Assembly (NCBI GenBank): GCA_020796225.1
Contig: CM036758.1
Coordinates: 29,863,647-29,927,646, forward strand
Origin: Arion vulgaris
Taxonomy: Eukaryota > Mollusca > Gastropoda > Stylommatophora > Arionidae
Direction: 5' to 3'
DNA: 64,000 bases
The position numbers and the translations under genes were made by a program. Of the stretch, positions 23,926 through 36,600 are shown piece by piece. The number at the start of each line of letters is the position of its first letter. Position 1 is the first letter of the stretch. Under the pieces are notes generated by a model that made no database searches, had not been told where the DNA came from, and saw only the letters and a program-made list of their open reading frames with translations.

Positions 23926-24164
23926 CGAGGATCGTGAGAGAGAACACTGGTATCATAATTGAATGAGATCAGGATACCATTTCACTGTGCAGGCAACAAC
24001 TTTAAATGAGTACCTGGTCTTCTGAGCTGGGAAGGGTAATTAGTGACTACGGGAACTAGATGCATCTATAAGCCTATATGAACATGTCTCTACACTTCAC
24101 AATCCTACTTGATTACATGATATGGGATTACTGTTCTCTTTTTTTTACCCTGAACTAGAACCCA

Positions 24165-24428
24165 CAGAGACGCTGGAGATGGATTGGGCATGATACGTAT
24201 GGAGACTAACTACGTCATGAAAACTACACTGAGATGGACACAAGAGGGTAAATTAAAGCGTGGACAACCCAAAACGATCTGGAGGAAAGCAGTAGAAAAA
24301 GAACTGAAAGACGTTTATCATAGCTGAAATATAATACTGAGGAAGGCCAAGAATAGAGAAGTATGGTGTGTATTTGTTGCTGCTCTAAGTGCAAAGGGCA
24401 TGACAGGATAGAGAGAGAGAGAGAAAAA
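24165..24428 (+). mobile_element. LINE 3' end with GA tail
   Basis: Plus-strand frames: RRRWRWIGH-type start, then LRWTQEGKLKRGQPKTIWRK and VEKELKDVYHS. This is the C-terminus of an RTE-like ORF2 ([20 protein letters not shown]). It ends in an (AG)n run at 24411-24426, a microsatellite-type LINE tail. Confidence 0.75.
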
Positions 24429-24859
24429 ACCTGGCGAAGAAATTTGAAAATAATGAGCACAACTAAAAATAGCCAAACTCAAACCAGACATCAGCTGCTA
24501 TCAACAGCAACAATCTTTCAATGTTTCACAAGAAAAATAAGTAGGATCAAAATATGCAGACACTTTTCTTTGCTCAATGGCCACTTACAAGCATCACTGT
24601 TCCAGTATCTCCAACACATTTTTACTCCTGCAAAAGATACAATTTTCCCCTTTGTCAATATAATGAACCTAATTTTCACAATAACTGTATTCAATTCTAT
24701 TTTTGTTGGGACCAAGTTTGACTTATGAGTTGGTATGAAAGCTCTCAAATCCAAAAGTTGTGCACAGTGAAGAGTAACATCCTTATTGAGGTGATTCAGG
24801 TAACTCTATCTATCATTTTCTAATTCTGTTTTGTCTTTCAGCGTCAGGTCAAAAAGGAG

Positions 24860-25560
24860 ACACTTGGAGCGAGCCTCTCATGCGAATTGTCTTTCTTTCT
24901 CTTCTCCAGTCCTGATTTGCCTCCCAGCTTCAGGGTTAGAAGAGATTTCTAGAACAGGCTTTTGTGTGCTTCATAAAGTGTCTTTTGTCGCCTCTGTTAT
25001 CTCTGAGGTCCACCTTTTATGTGGCCAGCCTTTTGCTTTGTCTCCACTGTGTCGGAGTAACATTGCTCTTTGTGGCGCACCATCTGTTGGTAATCTACTT
25101 ATGTGGCCAAACCATTTAATTTGTTGTTTCTTGATGATGTTCAGTACTGATGTTGTACCCACTTTTTCCCTGATGTCTTCATTTCTAAACCGGTCTTTTC
25201 TTGTTACTCCCAGCATTCTGCGTAGACACTTCATCTCTGTCGTGACTAGTTTTCTTCTGTCATAATGGCAGCGTTCAGGTTTGGCACTGATAGCATAATG
25301 TTGGAAGAAATATTGTGTTGAACACTGCTCCTTTTGTGTTCATGGTGACATGTTTGCATTTTTTAATTGGCACCATTTGTCCTAGTGTTTAATTTGCTTT
25401 GTTGCATCTATGTTCTGATAACTGTGAATCAGTAACATCAGATGCTGTCTCCTCATTGATGGTTGACTGCAAAGGATCTCCAACATCCACTGTCTCTTGT
25501 GTTTTTGTTGCACTCTGCCAGGCTGTAATGTGCTAGTCTCTTGATGTTTTCCTCCCATGT
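24860..25560 (-). mobile_element. LINE family F, C-terminal region, copy 1
   Basis: Minus-strand frame: [58 protein letters not shown]. This is the post-RT region of a non-LTR ORF2. Upstream frames add [12 protein letters not shown]. Other copies: 32720, 44468 and 45302. Confidence 0.75.
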
Positions 25561-26170
25561 TCATCTCGGTCTTACCTGCCACCCTTCAATGTTGCGTTTT
25601 AATAAGGCTTTGATCAATGTGTCATGTCTTTTTACATGTGTGAAATATTGTGTTTTATTTTTATTTCCTATAGTAATTCTTTCTTCATTGTAATAATTCC
25701 TCTTGTACCGTAATACATTACATAGGCCTGCAAGCAATTTCTCCATACCACTATATCCTGGGCAACTCGCTCAGTCTCCTCCATGGAACTAAGACAGATA
25801 TTTCTTGCCTCTCTCAGTAAAGTTCGTTTCAGAGTCTCCTTAGGTCATCCTCTCCTTCTTTAATCCTCTCCATCCCACTTCAATGCCTGCTTTGATATTC
25901 TTTAAACATTTCTTCTCAAAGTGTCTCCAACATATCTCCATCTTCTCCTTCTTATAACAGTTGTTACTAGTGGTTGACTGGACATTTCTCTGATTTCATC
26001 CCACTTTTTTTTCATTATTTTTCGCAGACATCTATTTTCAAATGTATTCAACTTGCTTACTATATCTTTAGTCATTTTTCAACTCTTGCTGGCATTTGTT
26101 AGGATTGACATAGGTCTTCCGTATATCTAAATCTCAAAGTCATTAATTCTGTCTTCCAAAAGCATGTTTG
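25561..26170 (-). mobile_element. Two LINE 3' fragments in tandem
   Basis: 25565-25690: TQYFTHVKRHDTLIKALLKR, a FGHVKRHDSL-type C-terminus. 25690-26170: a broken frame matching the element at 57300 (ERVAQ...[13 protein letters not shown] end) with YGSETW further upstream. Both minus strand. Confidence 0.5.
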
Positions 26171-27329
26171 TTTGTCCATGTTTCTGAACCATACAAAAAT
26201 ACCTAGTAAATATAGCACTTGATAATTCTATATATATGTGAATGTTCAAGCTAAACACAAGAAATCTAGAGAAGTAAATGAATAATAAACTTTGTGTACT
26301 AGCACTAGTTGGGAAGGAGTAACAACAATAATACTGAGCAGACCACCTCATGAAGGACAGTCATCATGCACTGCTACATGATGTTGAGAATATCTTGTGC
26401 GAGTACAAAGGTACAGGATGTGGTATTTATTTTGCCATTTACTTTTGACCATAAACTGAGAGTTCAGTGTAACCAGCAGATAATAAGACAGGAATGACCA
26501 CTGTGAACGCTGTCATTAATATGGTACTCAAAGTAGTGAATATACACTTTCTTAATCCCTCTAAGGATAGAATAGTTTCTTTTTTGGCATAGTCCCACAA
26601 AGGGCAGGACATTCTTAACTGATTCCGTACCCCGCGACACTCAAGTGCCAATATGTATCGCATGGACCAAGCGCCCCTCATAAGACGTTTACTATTTCGT
26701 TGAGATTTTATAACTTTTCATTCCGATTGGAGTTTTATATGAATTGGAAACTACTTAAAAGTGATGCGTAAACGATAATGAATATATAGCATCGTGGCTT
26801 ATGCTAGAAGTAGAAGTGAAACAGAGTTTACCATTCATTCTAGGATACCATTTTGTAAACAGTTAATAAACCATACATTCCTTCACTATTTTCTGAATGT
26901 TTGTGTATTCATAAAAGGATTACATATATAAAGAGAGCAGTTAGACTGATTTATTCAACATATTGTTCATCAGGGCCCTTGGTGGTAAGTTGGGTTTTCT
27001 TTTCTCTATTTCAATTAGTTTTTTAATACATGGTAATAATTTTCATGCATAGTCAACACATTATATTTTCAGATACAATAAATATTTTGTGAAAGTACAT
27101 TCATTTATCTTTAATTTGATATATAAGTTCAACTTGAAATCATATTTAGAAACAATATTTTAGTTTAGCAAAAGTATGTGTGCAATATTTTTGAAGCTAA
27201 AAAAATAATTCCGTCCAGAGGTGAAAAAACCCTGTAGTAAATCAGTTAAATACACCAGTTTCAAATGGGGTTGATACTGAGAGTTCAAACATTATTGAAT
27301 ACAAGACTTGACAGACCTCTTCCAAAATA
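26171..27329. other. Spacer downstream of USP5
   Basis: AT-rich. An open minus-strand frame at 26439-26681 has no recognisable domain. No RNA gene seen. Confidence 0.4.
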
Positions 27330-27335
27330 TTTATT
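27330..27335 (-). promoter_or_regulatory. Candidate polyadenylation signal of USP5
   Basis: AATAAA on the minus strand, about 140 bases past the USP5 stop. It is the first canonical hexamer downstream; no transcript data support it. Confidence 0.45.
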
Positions 27336-27475
27336 TTACTAATTAAAACAAAACCATTGTTAATTTTCTCATGTGAGACAAGAAAACATGTTTACTTCAT
27401 TCAACTAGCACATAAATACAAGTTGTCACCACCAGTACAAATAAACCAGACTTCCTGATGTTACAGCAAACAGGG

Positions 27476-27648
27476 TCAGACACGCTGGTAAAGATACAAG
27501 TACGCCAGATCTTTGGGAGGATGCTCAGACAAAGCCACTTTCTCATCATTGTATATAACCCAATGCCCATCTTTCAGTATGTGACACACATAGTGGCCGA
27601 CACTGGTGGATGTTCCCATGTGGCTAATAAAGGCTACCAGTTTATATT
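27476..27648 (-). CDS. USP5: USP5 terminal exon r (His box, stop)
   Basis: Acceptor tcttacag; two bases complete a Lys, then [37 protein letters not shown] and [14 protein letters not shown] end at TGA (27476-27478). GHYVCH holds the catalytic His and the WVIYND segment follows it as in all USPs. The end matches human ...GYIYFYQRVAS minus two residues. Confidence 0.96.
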
Positions 27649-30600
27649 CTGTAAGAAAAACATACAAAATGAAAGTCAAATATTTAGAAAGATTGCAGAT
27701 CTGGGAACAATATTGTTTCTAAACGGAGTAGGTATTTATTGACTTAAGAAAAATAAGCAGACTGTGTAATTAGTATGTGTCATTGACCACTGGAATCGAC
27801 AAGGAAGAAGACTATAGGGATGTCCAATAGCCCTGGGCAAAGATAGGGATGTCCAGGAGTGGCAATGAGATTCCTTCTTCACCTCCCCACTATTGCTCAC
27901 AGAATTGAAACTTAGTCACAGGTTCAATCATATCTCAAAATTAATGCAAACAAGGAACATCACCTCCATGAAGAACTCATTAAGGAGGAAGGGCGGAGAC
28001 TCAAAAGAGGCAGATCATATCGGAGTCATGTGGAAGGGTACTCTTGGGAAAATATGTTGACCTTTCGGAATTGAACTTGGAGAGGAATGGATTACTGTGC
28101 CACCTCAATTTCAGACTGTTTTAACAGTTATTACATCCCTTAAGAAAAACTGTGAACAAAATAATCCATGACTAATTAAAAGCGGAGGTTGAGGCTCGCT
28201 TGAATAACAACGTCAATGAAACAGATGTAGTTATTCACACCGATGGTTCAGTCATTCACCAACAATGCTGTGCATGGCTTTTCAGCACGTTCAGGAGAAA
28301 AAATAATAAGAGAGGCCAGTGGGGCCTATGCGACAACCACATATAGTTTGACTATGGATGTATAGGTGGTTACATGGTTGGCATTTCATGACTACTCTCG
28401 TGTTTTTATACTCAGTGACCCCAGTCTACTGGTACTAGTAGAGTTACTGGTACAAACAGGGATAAGAGAATTCGCCTTAATTTTTGTCCCTGGGTACGCA
28501 TGAATAATGAACAAGCTGATAGATTGGCTGGCATGACTACAATATCATGGAACAAAATGACATTATTAACACATCGAGAGAGTTGTTCTGAGAGAGGAGT
28601 TTCAGAGTTGTGAATCCCACTCGCTGACCAGATTGAGAGAGATGGGTGTCGATATTGGTACTGCCTGAAAAGAACAACATAACAAATATGCATTAGGATT
28701 GATCAATCAACATCCAACTGGCATGTTGGGCTGCTGGTGTATTTGTTGGGTGGAGATTGGAGCACACATGGACATGTCCGGAGTGCTATAATGATAGTCC
28801 TCCTACAACTGAGGGATGTCCAATAGCACTGGGTAAAGAAATATTACTATTCAGCATATCTCAGAGACAGTAAGCTGGTTGCGTGCAAGTGGACAGGCTT
28901 TGTTTCAAGGTACAATCAATTTCCACAGAATCAGCGACAGAGCCATTGTTTAAGTTCTCTGATGCTTACACTTTCAGGTAACTGAAAGAGAATGAGTACC
29001 TATGGGACTACCCTGAGTGCACACATGTTGATTATATACAGACGTTACTGACAACAGATGAAGCTGCTACTGCAGGAATTATATAAAAAATGTTGCATAA
29101 TGACAGATAAGGAATGTGTATGACTAGCAAGACCCTAGAACCATCTACTACTTCTGTGATTAGTTTCTTGTGCTCAGAAGTCCAAACAGAGAGATGAGTT
29201 GACTCTGTGAATACAGTGATGTTCCACAGTGGCAACCTTACTCATGTAAGATATATGAGCATAGACATTAACTGTAGACATGTGCCCTGTCCAGTGCCGC
29301 ATATCTACACTTGTTAGGGTTGGCATGCTCTGTCTTCAATGGTAGAGAGGGAGGGAAGAGTTATGGAGTCTTTCTGTTCATGTTGCATGTGCTAACAATG
29401 ACCACAAGATACTGAATGTATGGAGAGTAGTCTTATCTTTGCTATTTGAGCCAGGGTGTCTCCTTGGGCAAGTCTTGATGGGGATCAGGACATATTCACG
29501 AGCCGGTGGGACCACCATAAGCAGCTTATATTTGAGCACTTACTCTGTCTAGAATTTAATCACAGTAGACTCTAGCATGGTCTGTTTTCTGGAATTCAAA
29601 GCATGCCTATTTTCAGAGCTGTGTTAGTACAAATAGCACCCTAAACAAAATATTGAACCACTCAAAAAGTCACCGTTTGGTTGCAGGTATTTTTCATGAG
29701 ACCTTAATAGCCCTTAATACCTACAGGAACCATCAGCCTACATATTCTGACCATTTGCTGGTAAGAGTGAGCACTAATGACTCTACTTGAAGGTTAGTTC
29801 TATTAACCAATAATCATTTTGACATACCAGCTTACACTTCAGAACTTACTTTCGGAACCATCTTTGAATCTTGTGTTTTGTTCAGAACCTTCGTTTGTGT
29901 TTTCAGTTTCCATTGGCTGAACAATATCCTCTGCATGACTGAATATCCAGTCAACTGCTCGTTCTGCATTGTTATCCTATGTACAAATAGAAATGTCTTA
30001 GGTACAAACAATACAATGATCTCAAACTTGAGAATAATACAATTATTATATATATCTCTGTTGTTTGAGAGTTGTGTTGCTTTACACTACATTTTGTGTC
30101 TTAGTATACCTATCCTTAGCATGCATTTATTTAAAACTGCTAATTTAGTTTTCAAACGCACATCTAGGACATCAAAGAAACATTGAACATGATGTTAGAA
30201 GAAGAAGCAGGAGAACTTGCATGAGACAGAGAGCTTTTCAGACAGGCTGTAATGAATGTGACGTTGTGAAATGGACATGCTACTACTTGAATCTAGTCTT
30301 TGCTTTTCTTGACCTTTCTGCACTGCAGCAGTTTAGCTCTAATAGGAAAACTGGTGATTTTTATGGGGGCCTAAAATATTGTCCACATTCTGTGGAATTT
30401 TCCTTCTCTCATGTGGATTGTCATCCAAGACTATCATGTACTTTTCAAAACTGATCTAGTTTAAATGCATTAAAACATGACAACGAAGAAATAGCTGAAA
30501 AGCAACATTGAGGCTCTCAAGTTACACATATACTGACAAGCCGGAAGAGTGTTGTTTAAAGAAAGGAAAAATAAAGAAGAAGTGATACAACAACTAGGAG

Positions 30601-33600
30601 TTAGCAGAGAACTAATCAAAGAAATACTATTTGTCAAAATAGGTGTTTTCAATACATTAAAAAGCATGACGTGTTGATGACAACATTGAAGAGGTATGTT
30701 ATGGGAAGACAAAGTATAGTTCATATGAGAAACATCAAGAGGTGGACAGACAATAACTTGTTGGATTGTACCAGGAGTTTACATTAGGCTCCTGGATGCC
30801 ACTAGTGTGTCTCCAGCGGCCTCTACTGGACAAATGTTCCAACTGCAAACACCGGAGCACGTCCTGCAAGACTGTCCTCTCCTGTGTGAGCTGTGAAGCA
30901 ACATGCAGCCACACCCAGATGACCTAAAAACTAAGCTTTGGGGAAACCTGACTGCTCTACTTGTGGTCCACAGTAAACTAAGCGCATGACCAGAGTTCAC
31001 TGAACAAGATGAATTGTACCATTAAGGCAAAGGATAGAATTTGCAGAGTCCATTGTAGTCAACCTTCAATTTTGATAACGTTCTAGTTAATTTTATCACG
31101 GTGGGTTCTGAGAGTATATGATTGTTGGGAATCGGGAATGTGTCCAGCCTACTGGCAGACCAAATATTTCCACCCCAACACCTCTCTGAAGGAATTTTGT
31201 GTGTTCCTCCACCAAAATTTATAGTTTGATTCACTAGACTCAAGAGATCAGTTTTAAAACATATTAAGAAATAGTATGAATATATATATATATGTCTGGT
31301 CTGTCCAGGAAATGACTATAAACTTCTTTGACATGAATACAGTCCACTAAGTGGCATGCATGATATTGTGTGGACACTATGCATAATGGATATTATGTGC
31401 CACATTTTAGAACAGATTATCATATGACACCTAAGAGAATATGCACATCAATTAAAACCTGAACAAATCTGAAAATAACAGCACTAAAATAAACTTTCAG
31501 ATAACATTGATATTACAGAATATTCATCTGAGAGTATAAGTCATTACGACGAAGCACCTAGAATGTGATGTGAGCACTCACTGTGGCTTTGAGAGCTTTC
31601 GTTGCTTGATCACTACTGAAGCCTAGAGACATGAGAAGAGCCAGCGAAGATTGGTTTGGCTCAAAAGCAGTCTTAGATGTTTGGCTCTGACCTGACTGAG
31701 GAGGCTTGAATGGAGCTGAAAAGTCTAAAGAAAGAGAATATACGTTTTGACAGAGATTACTTCAAAAAGAATCTACATCATGTCAGCTCTCCATCATTCT
31801 GTCAACACAACTAAAACATCTTCATTATTCTCCAACACCTAACATCATCTCATCATTCTCCCCAAAACTCATCATCTCTCCAATTCACAACTAACATCAC
31901 ATCTTCATCTCCATCATCTCCAACTCATCAACTACAACATCACTCCTTCTCTCACATCATTCAACTCTCTCAACAATACCAACATTCACTCTCCACAACT
32001 CTCTCAACAATCCAACTCTCCACAACTCAATCAACAATACCAACATGTCAACTCTCCAGAATTCTCTCAACAATACCAGCATGTCAACTCTCCAGAATTA
32101 TCTCAACAATACAATATGTCAACTCCTCGCAAAACACCCCACGTTGAGCCAAGAATAGTAACACTCCGACCCACATGGCATGTTGTAAAGGTGACTGTCA
32201 AATTTATGAGTGAAATCAATATCCTTATATGAGAGCCAAGAAGAACATACAGACATATAGTAATGAGAAAACTAGAGAAGACAAGGAAAGGACAAGACAA
32301 ATGGATATAACAGGATAGTTTGAAGAGATTGAGTTGAAAGTCCATGTTAAACAGAGAACTGTTACACAAACAAGATGAGGTACAAACCTGGATCATCGAT
32401 ATGCTCCATAACCCAATTCATTGCTGGCTCAATGCCTGTATTCTTGGTATGAAATACAGCCTTTCTGCAAGCCTCAATAGGAAAACCCATGTCAACAAGC
32501 TGGGAGACTGTTACTTCAGATATCTCAGTTGGAGGCTCTGTCCACATACAAGAAATAACACATCAACATTTAACAAGTTTATGGAAATAAAAAACAAACA
32601 AAGAGTTCTCTAACAAATTAAGGATACAAAAATGAAACTAGAAAAAATAATAAGCACAACATTTGACAAATCAAATATTTGGACACAAGGTTACTAACAA
32701 AGCATGTTATTGGCATCTTTCTTTTCTCCAATCCTGTTATGCCCCGCAGCGTTGTCAGGATAAGAGGAGGTTTATAGAACAGGTATTTGTGTGTGCTTCA
32801 TAAACAGTGTCTGTTGTCACCTCTGTTATCTCTGAGGTCCACCTTCTGCATGGCCGGCCTGTAGCTTTGTATCTGAGCAACATTGCTCTTTGAGGTGCAC
32901 TGTCTGTTGGTAATCTGCTTATGTGGCTGAACCATTCAATTTGTTTGTTTCTTGATGAAGTTCAGTACTTATGTTGTACCCACTTTTTCCTGATGTCTTC
33001 ATTTCTCAACCGGTCTCTTCTTGTTACTCCCAGTACTCTGCGTAGACACTTCATCTCTGTGGTGATTAGTTTTCTTCTATCATTTGATGCCAGCATCCAG
33101 GTTTGACATTGATAGCATAATGTGAGAAGAAAGATTTGGTTGAACAATGCTCATTTTGTGTTCATAGCGACATGTTTGCATTTTAAAATTGGTGTCATTT
33201 GTATTATTATTTGAATTAGTTATCGCCGTCTGCAAAAAATACACCACCACCATTTGTTTTTTTCAAAATCTGAATAACTACTAATGCTAGCTTTTAGTCG
33301 TTATTTTCTACACATCAGTTACTTCTGATTGAAAGCAAGATGAATATAATGGTTAAATTGACAGACTCTCTGCTGACCTGGAGGTGAATCTCCTGCGGGT
33401 AACTCTTCTTCCTCAGCTTGTAAGCCTTTGCCCCTCAAGGCAAATAAGTCAAGTTCATCAGGTACTTGTACAGACACATCTGGGAAATAATACATTTCTC
33501 GTTAAAACTACTAAAATTTAATTTAATTTCACTCACACTCTGTCAGAACTACAAATGTCATACTGTTGATATAATCGGATGTCAAGATGAATAATTGTTC

Positions 33601-36600
33601 ATTACAAGTTATGTTGAAAATAACTTCAATGTCATTTCTGTGATGTTGTACATTTATGGCATGATTGAAGGTGACTGTAAAGTTCAATTCTGGCATAGTA
33701 ACTCCTGTGATGTTTATTATAATGCAATAATCCATTATTAAAATGTGACAATCCAGACTTACCTTTGTCCCAGGTCATGCTGGGGTGAAGGGTAATGAGA
33801 GAGCGGGCGCACTGGCGGGCAATGCTACGATTGAGAACGGGTCTTCTATGGACAAAAGCGCCATCATAACTGCTCTCAGAGAAAACATACACTCTAAAGA
33901 TTTCAGCGAAGAAGATAAAGAGTATCTCTATCTTGGTTGTGTATACTGATAGGTGTGGCAAGACCACGAGAGAAACACCAGTAGATACATCAATCAACAC
34001 AGAACAGGAGTTGTTAGTCTAAACACACTGAAATACATGCTTGGGAGGAAATCTGAGCAATTATGGACATGTCTGATGATCCTCAAATGAACAATTATTA
34101 TAATGCTTGACAGTCTTTATAGCACATGTGACATACATATAATTGAAGGTGATAACAAAGGTAATAATCACTCTATCAAATTTCTTATTTGTCATAGTGG
34201 ATGTTTGTTGTTCTACAACGTGGATACCATGAGACATCCAACTAACATCTTAAGTGAGTTTAAGCAGTATTGGACAAGTATGTCCCAGGAAGTAATGTTA
34301 ATATTAAATCTCTTCAAAGACACTTCTGAGATTTTGACATGCGTTGCATTTGAATTTAAATGAGAGATTTGTATTGTTCATCAACCTAACCCTCTTGTTC
34401 AAGTCTATCCAATGATGTCTCCACTAGAAGAGAAAATACTAAATTCTGGAATGAACTTCAACAAGTCTTTGGTAAAAGTGCCAACAACAAGCATATTCTC
34501 CGCAACTTCCATGTTGGTTACCAGATAGTATTGAGTTTTTCTTCCTACAACACTTAAAGCTACTGCTAAGGTACGCTGATGACACAATTCTCATGGCTAC
34601 AAATGAACACGATCTGCAAGACTTGATAGACATACTAGTGAGAGAAAGTGAAAAGAAAGGATTAAGCATGAATATAAAGAAAACAGAGGTTATGGTTGTC
34701 TCCAAGAAACAAGAAACACCAACATGCAATATCAAAATAAATAACACAACACTGAAACAAGTCCATCGATTCAAGTATCTAGGAACATTCTTAACACCAG
34801 ATGGAAGATGTACAACAGAGATTAGGAGTAGAATAGCTCAAACGAAAGCAGCTTTTATGAAAATGAAGAACACACTATGCGTGAACTCACTACCAATGAC
34901 ACTGCGAAAACGAGTACTCCAATGCTATATTGAACCAATTCTATGTATGGCAGCGAATCATGGACACTGAACAAACAATCAATACGATCATTGGAAGCCA
35001 CAGAGATGTGGTTTTACAGAAGAATGTTGAGAATTCCATGGACAGCAAAGAAAACAAACGTGGAGGTTTTAAATCAGGCCTGCACACAAAGAAACCTTAT
35101 CAAAAGAATAAGAATCCGACAATCAAGGTTCTTCGGCATATAATGCGAAGAGAAGGTTTAGAACATTTGGTGACTACAGGTAAAATTCAGGGAAGGAGAG
35201 ATCGTGGAAGACAGAGGGAGAAGATGTTGGATGGCCTGACATCATGGTTCGACAAAATATCGACGCCAGAACTGATTACATGCACCAAGCAAAGAGAGTT
35301 GTGGAGAGACATGATCGCCTACGCCGGCAGTCATGGCACTTGATTGATTGATAGTTCCTGTTGCACTGGTGATATTCTATTGTGGAAATGAGATACATGT
35401 TTGAACTTTTCTCACTACATTTTCCTTATGCTCTTGTAGCCAAAATCTATAAGCAAGCTAATAAAGACCAGAGACAAACTAAACAAGAACGTTACAAAAT
35501 CTACAAGCAAGCTAATAAAGACCAGAGACAAACTAAACAAGAACTAACGTTACTAAAGACCTGACAGACAGTCAGCTGAAACTACAGTAGGTTAGGTGGT
35601 CATGGTTACACAAGGATAAGAATGGATTTCAATTGATGTGATCACGGCAGAGTTCCACAACATTATCATTTTCTCTTAGAAGAGAATAGTTAGTTAGTTA
35701 GTTTGTTCCTTTTGTGCCAAAGGTGGCACATAGGGCAGAGGTTTTAGATCTCCATGTGATGCGGTTCTGCTAGCAGTTGCAGATCTTGTATGGTTTTACA
35801 TCCCAATAGTTTACTTTCTTGTTGGATTGTTCTTCAAGAGTGGTCTTAGGTATTAACGGTATTTTTAGGAGAGAATGCAGACATCAAAACTAATTTCCAG
35901 ATGAGCTGGTATAGGTGATGTATACACAGATGGGTCTGTGCATCAAAGTGTGAAATTTGAACTGTGAGTTAATTATACAACATATTATTTGTTCTACTGG
36001 GTCCTTCTTCCATCCTTCTGGCTTTTCTTCATTCTTTAATTTTTGTCTATCTCTGGACTAAAATGGGCTGAAACAAGTTCAGCTTCTGTTTGGCATTGTT
36101 ATGCAAGATGTGTCTAACATACTTTTTGGTTATATTGGTATATATGGTTTCTATTGGCTTTGCTAGGCAAATGTTGCTGAATGTGCTTTTTGAAAGTGAA
36201 GCATATGAGATGTCCCAGTATTTTCTAAACTGGAGTCTGTGGACTCCTGGGGTCTGTGAGGTACTCACAGGGGTCCTCAAGCACTTGAATATTATGATCT
36301 TTGGCATTTCAAACAGAAAAATACATTTTAAACCTAATTATAGGCCTACTGTTTTCTTTGTTGTTCATTAAAATGTGAAATTGCAGACTTTGTTTATTAT
36401 TGTAACACCCAGATAATTCATTGCTGTCCATTTTCATGTATAGAAACTTTTGGGGCATGCAAAATGTATTGAAAAAGGGTGGAGGTAATGCAAAGTTTGG
36501 GAACCGCTCAGATGACCATTTAGTAGTCTCTTCTTCTTCTTCGTGTCCGTTCTTTACGACCAATTTTAATCACTCTTTGTGATATGTTTGATCTTTGCCA

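Noticed and set aside
26439..26681. 80-codon minus-strand frame downstream of USP5
   Set aside because: No domain, no neighbouring exon and no repeat match that I can support.
33529..33735. 68-codon minus-strand frame near USP5 exon n
   Set aside because: It lies in the intron in the wrong place for the USP5 chain; exons 33378-33479 and 37153-37241 join exactly without it.
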